Below, piece by piece: positions 59,481-64,000 of a DNA stretch of 64,000 bases. A model generated the notes under the pieces. It saw only the letters and a program-made list of their open reading frames with translations. It was not told the DNA's origin and ran no database searches. Both the position numbers and the translations under genes were made by a program. The DNA is from Cotesia glomerata (Eukaryota; Arthropoda; Insecta; Hymenoptera; Braconidae), in NCBI RefSeq assembly GCF_020080835.1, contig NC_058166.1, forward strand, positions 16,889,043 through 16,953,042. The letters are read 5' to 3'. Numbering within the stretch: position 1 is the first letter of the stretch; each line of letters starts with the position of its first letter.

Positions 59481-60070
59481 GGGAGAATATTTATTTGTTT
59501 TTAGTAAGAGGCTTGTCAATAGATTGTAATAATGTCTTAACGTCGGAGGAGTGTAAACCGAGGGGTTGTTATATTACAAGCTCAGAAGAATAGAAAGACA
59601 GGAAAAAAATGAGAGAAAAGCTAAAGAGAGTAGAGTCCTGGTTAGGCGCGCATACAAATCGATATCTTGCCGGTACGGTGTCATGGAAGTCAAGCCCTGG
59701 CCTCACACTCTTAACCCTTCATCAATACCGCTACGATTTAAGCGGGGAATTTATTTTTCATGCCACGCTCGAATAAACGTCAACATTTTACTTTGTTTTG
59801 GGAATAGAACTGCAATCGGTATGACGAGCAACGTCCGAATTGCCATGGATACGCTTAACTTTATTTGTTTAATTATTGATTGACGCAATGGTGCAATCGT
59901 CTAAATTACTCAAACTGTTATTATATATATACACCGAGGAAGAAGACTGCTAACAATCCCGTATGATTGTTTGTTCAATAGTCCGACACCTCATTGGAGT
60001 GATGCCAAAGCGCGGACGGGATATTTATCTCATTTTTTCGGCGTACGCTGCATCAAACTTTTTAATTTTT
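59481..60070. promoter_or_regulatory. Candidate regulatory island 17
   Basis: About 580 bases of non-repetitive, balanced sequence with homeodomain and Pbx/Exd-like TTAATTATTGATTGACG (near 59869), GAGCAACGTCCGAATTGCC and TTTCGGCGTACGCTGC. A 105-codon frame lacks any domain. Among the islands this looks one of the better enhancer candidates. Confidence 0.35.
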
Positions 60071-60299
60071 AATATTTATACTGTAAATTCGGATATTTAT
60101 GCTTTATTATTTTAGTATTCATTTTTTTTTTAACTATTAAACGCTCCCATCAGTCTGTTTATTTTTTTATCAATTAAAATTGGGGAGAATTTATTTATTA
60201 GGTAGAATTTTTAAAAGTAAAAATTGTATCTTTGTTCGGTTGTCATTAATTACTCTTTCAATTAAATTAACAATTTTTTAATTTATTAAAAATAATAAT
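60071..60299. other. AT-rich spacer
   Basis: No feature seen. Confidence 0.4.
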
Positions 60300-61312
60300 A
60301 AGCAACCTTGCAGTCACTATGTGACTGCTATGACTTGTGAACTATAAATAAATAAAATTTTGCTTTATTAAATAATTAATTTTATTTAATTGCACTGTAA
60401 TTTATTAAATATTGACGTTTTTAAAGATATAAGCTCATTCCGATGTTACACTCGTCAAGAGCTTTCATTTGAGTACCCACATCAATTTTTCATATATTTT
60501 TCATGTATACATGTATATAATATATAAATATATAAAATATATGAAAAATTGATGTGGGTACTTAAATGAAAGGTCTCGATGAGTGTGACATCAGAATGAG
60601 CTTATATCTTTAAAAATGTCAATAATTAAGAAATTATATTGTATTTTGTCAATTTATGATATTTTTAAAGATATAAGCTCATTCCGATGTTACACTCATC
60701 AAGAGCTTTCATTTGAGTACCCACATGCATTTTTGATTTATTTTTCATATATACATATATATAATATATATAAATATATGAAAAATTGATGTGGGTACTT
60801 AAATAAAAGGTCTTGATGAGTGTAATGTCAGGGTGAGCTTATATCTTTAAAAATGTCAATTTTTCACAAGATATTTGTTAAATTGCACTGTACTTGCTTA
60901 ACTATTGACCTTTTTAATGATATAAGCCCATCACAATGTTTCACTCATCAAGAGCTTTCATTTGAGTACCCACATGCATTTTTGATATATTTTTCATATA
61001 TACATATATATGTAATATATATAAATATGTGAAAAAGTGATGTGGGTACTCAAATGAAAGGTCTCGATGAGTGTAATGTCCGGGTGAGCTTATATCTTGA
61101 AAAATGTCAAGTTCACAAAATAAAAGGTCATTTCTTAATTATGCATCTAAATATAAATCCCAATCTACATATTTATCATAATAAATTGACTATCGGTAAG
61201 AATAATATGAAACCTTGAAAAGGCACAAATTCACGCCAAGACCTTCACAGTGACCTTTAAGATGACTGTCCTGGAGACAAAATTTTTTTTATTTTCTTAA
61301 TAATATATATAA
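60300..61312 (+). mobile_element. Family D element, copy 6 (three hairpins, both ends)
   Basis: It starts AAGCAACCTTGCAGTCACTA with the palindrome CAGTCACTATGTGACTG, then hairpins at about 60420-60610, 60660-60845 and 60910-61100, then the distal end (AAACCTTGAAAAGGCACAAA, CCTGGAGACAAAATTT, TTTCTTAATAATATA). With copy 2 it defines a complete D element with a variable hairpin number. Confidence 0.85.
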
Positions 61313-62386
61313 TAAACTAAAAAAAAATTACTTCAAGATTTGAAAGAACAATTTTTAAACCAAGATTATATTTTTTGTAAAAAAAATTAATAAAAATCCT
61401 TTACATTTCTAAATAAGTATAATTTTATAAAATAAATGAATTTTTTTGCACTGCATTGATGTTCAAAATTAATACATAATCATTTTTAATTATCAATAAT
61501 AATAATTATTATTAATAATGTACAAAAGTTTAAATTACGAGTGTATTTATGCACTGTAAAAAATTTTTACACTGCATTGAGGCCTAAAATAGTAAATAAT
61601 AATAATAATGAGGAGAAGAAAAATTTATACTTTAATCAATAAATATTTTTAATAATTAATGCAAAGTTTAAATATTAAAAATAAAAAAATAAAATTTTAG
61701 ATTTTTTCATTTAAAATTCAAAAATAACTTCAACAGAATTAACAAAGTTATACTTTTCATATTTATTTCCTTGGAAATCAAAATTCAATCAGCGTGCGTT
61801 GAATAACTTATAAAGTCGAACAAAAGTAAAACTAAAACTAAAATCAAGTTGAGTTTATTTAAAAAACGTCCTTTCAAATGAAATGCACCAGCAACCAAAA
61901 CAAATTAAATGTGTGTATAGCAGAATTGCACAACATTTTTTTAGTTATTGTATTTACTACACCCGAGAAGGCCAATGAAAAAGTATGCAAATATAAATAT
62001 GAATACACTCCATCCGCGGTTAATAATTAAACATTAAAACTAATCAAGTGGATTTCAACAACAATTTTGTTTTATTTCTTCTTCTTTTTTTTATTCATAC
62101 ATCATACAGTTCATGACTAGAAAGTGCTGACACTAGATATTGTAACATCGCACTCAACTCGACTCTTATGGTCTTTAATATCACTTGTGTATAAATTTTC
62201 TTCATAAATTGCCTGTTTAATATTCTTAGTATCAAATAAACAATCTTGGAAAAAAAAAGTTCTATTTATATTAATTGATAGTTATAAAATGGTTTTCATT
62301 TTAAATCTCTTGATTTTAGAGAAAAATATTTTAAATAAAAGTTGTAGAGAATTGAATTTTTATAATATTGATCATAAGATCAATAT
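61313..62386. other. AT-rich intron stretch
   Basis: Unique DNA, somewhat less AT-rich at 61770-62170. No gene, array or hairpin is seen. Confidence 0.5.
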
Positions 62387-62930
62387 TAGGTAGATTTCGT
62401 AGAAATCTATCTATTGCATTGGCCCTTGTGTCGGAATTCACCCGGAATTTTGTCATTTTATCTCTTATGTAGTCGAGTAAGGCTCGAAATTAGCATTGGT
62501 TCAAAAGTTTATATATTTATCTAATATAACGCGGCTTGTGAACACGATAGCGTCTACAATTCTCAACGGATTTAGATGAAATTTGGTACAAATATTCTTT
62601 GGGTAATTACCTTGAATGAGTTCGAAGATGAGCAAAATCAATCAATTAGTTTAGAAATGGCGACCATTTAAAATTTTCAAAATAGTGAAAATCACGTTTT
62701 CGGTCACTCTATTGATGTATAACTTTTGATTGAACAGAGATAGCTAATTTTTGATAAATTCATGTGATAGCTCATGAAATCAGTTTTAATTTGACGCATA
62801 TAACATTGACATTTTGAGAATTTTTAGTTATTTTATCCAAGTTAAGAGTGCAATTGAACCATTTTCAGGCAATGTGTAGTACAACCGACTTATGAATGTT
62901 ATTCTATCGAGAATTCTTAACAGATCCTAA
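62387..62930. mobile_element. Family E element, copy 3, right end lost
   Basis: It starts TTAGGTAGATTTCGTAGAAA and shares AACGCGGC, GATGAGCAAAATCA and TTAGTTTAGAAATGGC with copies 1 and 2. The right end is not found. The element fades out about 120 bases before the mam acceptor. Confidence 0.7.
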
Positions 62931-63048
62931 TGAAATTTAGTATATAGATTTCTTGGACAGTTCAATATTTCAAAAGATAACCAAATTTTTCCCCTAATAA
63001 TTTCCAAATCCCAGCAAAATGTCTCTAACCAAAACCTTATTGTTCCAG

Positions 63049-64000
63049 CAGCAGAAAATCCTAAAAAGAACCGCGGAGGACCTGGAGTCATCAGGAGGCA
63101 GCACAGTAGAGTCGAATTTCGGCGAGCCTCCAGTAAAAGTGCAATGTACCCAAGGACAGCAGCACCAGCACCAACAAACGCAATCCTCAAGCAGCTCAGG
63201 GCACCACCCAATGAACCAACTACCCTCCGGAAACAATTCCTCCTCCAGCGGACAACCTGCCCCAGGCAGTACTTCCAGTTCCAACGAAGGACTAACCAAA
63301 TTTTCTGTAGAAATAGTCCAACAATTAGAGTTCACGACCTCCGCAGCGAACTCCCAAGCCCAACAAATTTCCACAAACGTCACCGTGAAAGCCCTAACCA
63401 ACGCTTCAGTAAAAAGCGACCTAGTAAACACGTCCTCTCCTGGTCCCAAAGCCGACCCGAGCTCCAGAGCTTCTTCCCAAGGGCCGGGTATCGGTTGTGT
63501 GGACATCGGAAATCTAGTAGAATGCAAACAAGAGCCCGATAATGACTTCGTGGACCTTGAGCAGTGCGCAGCAGCCGTTGTGAAAGACGCAGCAGCCAAC
63601 GGAGCCGGCTTTCCAGGCTTCTCTGACTTTATCGACGAAACCGGGGATGAAATGCTAAACGCGGACACTTTTAAGGACCTGATCTCGGAAATCAACGACT
63701 ACCCGCTGATGGACGAGTTCGATTTTGATGACAAGGGCATCGAGTCCCTCACAGTGAACCACGGATCTTCAGGAAATTCCGGAAACTCTGTCCCGGGGCT
63801 CAGCAACGGAATCAAGCTTGAAGACGACAAGGACGTCCACAGCCACAATCATCAAAACGGAGTCGCTAACGGGGCTCTTACCTCCAATCCTAGCCCCGGA
63901 TTGGGTGCTCAGTACTCCCCTAGGCTGCCGTACTCCAGTTTGGACTTCAAATCAGAGATCCAAAGCCCCGCAGCGTCTACGTTGAAGCAAATGGCGGAGC
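63049..64000 (+). CDS. mam: Mastermind, second coding exon (partial)
   Basis: The exon continues the frame of the first exon with QQKILKRTAEDLE and encodes residues 173-489, running off the window. Residues 173-189 extend the basic helix region. A Gln/Ser/Asn-rich linker follows (HQHQQTQSSSSS near 210-220). Residues 329-350 contain CKQEPDNDFVDLEQCAAAVV. Residues 362-401 form the acidic cluster (FSDFIDETGDEMLNADTF, then NDYPLMDEFDFDD), a hallmark of Mastermind and likely part of its activation region. SUMO-type sites are IKLEDD (K428) and FKSEIQSP (K473). Codon use is GC-richer than the surroundings, as expected for real coding DNA. The upstream CTAAC at 63025 and TTGTTCCAG give the acceptor. 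The earlier AG at 63014 would shift the frame. Minus-strand and frame-shifted readings here are shadows. Confidence 0.93.

Larger units (their letters stand above)
10497..63048 (+). other. mam: mam intron, 52.5 kb, phase 0
   Basis: The donor is GTAAGTATT at 10497. The acceptor side has a CTAAC branch-point match at 63025-63029, then a short pyrimidine-containing tract ending TTGTTCCAG at 63048. Joining 10496 to 63049 keeps one open frame. No other coding exon could be recognised inside, although short alternative exons cannot be excluded. Reading through the donor would add 17 residues and stop at 10548-10550. Confidence 0.85.

Noticed and set aside
63013..63048. Earlier acceptor AG at 63013-63014
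   Set aside because: It would change phase relative to the first exon and use a different frame. The AG at 63047-63048 keeps the Mastermind frame.
63144..63542. 132-codon + strand frame in exon 2
   Set aside because: It is a shifted frame of the mam exon. The spliced frame from exon 1 is a different one.
62994..63695. 233-codon minus-strand frame opposite mam exon 2
   Set aside because: It is the antisense shadow of a GC-richer coding exon. The + strand frame has the Mastermind acidic cluster and splice signals.

Overview
The window is AT-rich (mostly long A/T runs) animal nuclear DNA, and it carries one recognisable gene: mastermind (mam), the Notch co-activator, on the + strand. The first coding exon (9981-10496) encodes the start codon, a short Gln run and the complete MamL-1 helix that binds CSL and the Notch ankyrin domain. 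A consensus donor follows it. The next exon begins at 63049 after a branch point, pyrimidine tract and AG, keeps the same phase (0), and runs off the right edge. The two exons are separated by a 52.5-kb intron. The N-terminus and domain order match insect mastermind. With the strong AT bias, short homopolymer runs and many small non-autonomous transposons, this suggests an insect, perhaps a hymenopteran such as a parasitoid wasp. That lineage guess is inference. No other protein-coding gene, functional tRNA, rRNA or CRISPR array is supported.

Layout. 1-2730 holds a partly tandem 526-bp repeat and AT-rich DNA. 2747-4923 is a composite element with inverted ~105-bp ends that contain hammerhead-ribozyme-like cores. 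6380-7560 and 8920-9215 are degenerate palindromic repeats. 7540-9980 is the likely promoter and 5' untranslated region of mam, with a small upstream reading frame just before the start codon. 10497-63048 is the intron.

Inside the intron, higher-complexity islands (candidate enhancers) alternate with repeats. The repeats are: (a) miniature inverted-repeat elements, called here families A, B, C, E, G, I, J, K, L, N and O, often nested so that their order of arrival can be read; (b) family D, made of one to four ~190-bp hairpins in a row; (c) tandem arrays with 170-500 bp units; (d) one tRNA-derived SINE; (e) microsatellites. Some repeats carry short motifs resembling CTCF, NRF-1 or YY1/Pho sites, which could matter in the intron of a dosage-sensitive Notch gene.

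Family letters are local labels. No database search was possible, so element boundaries are read by eye from inverted ends, target duplications and comparison between copies.
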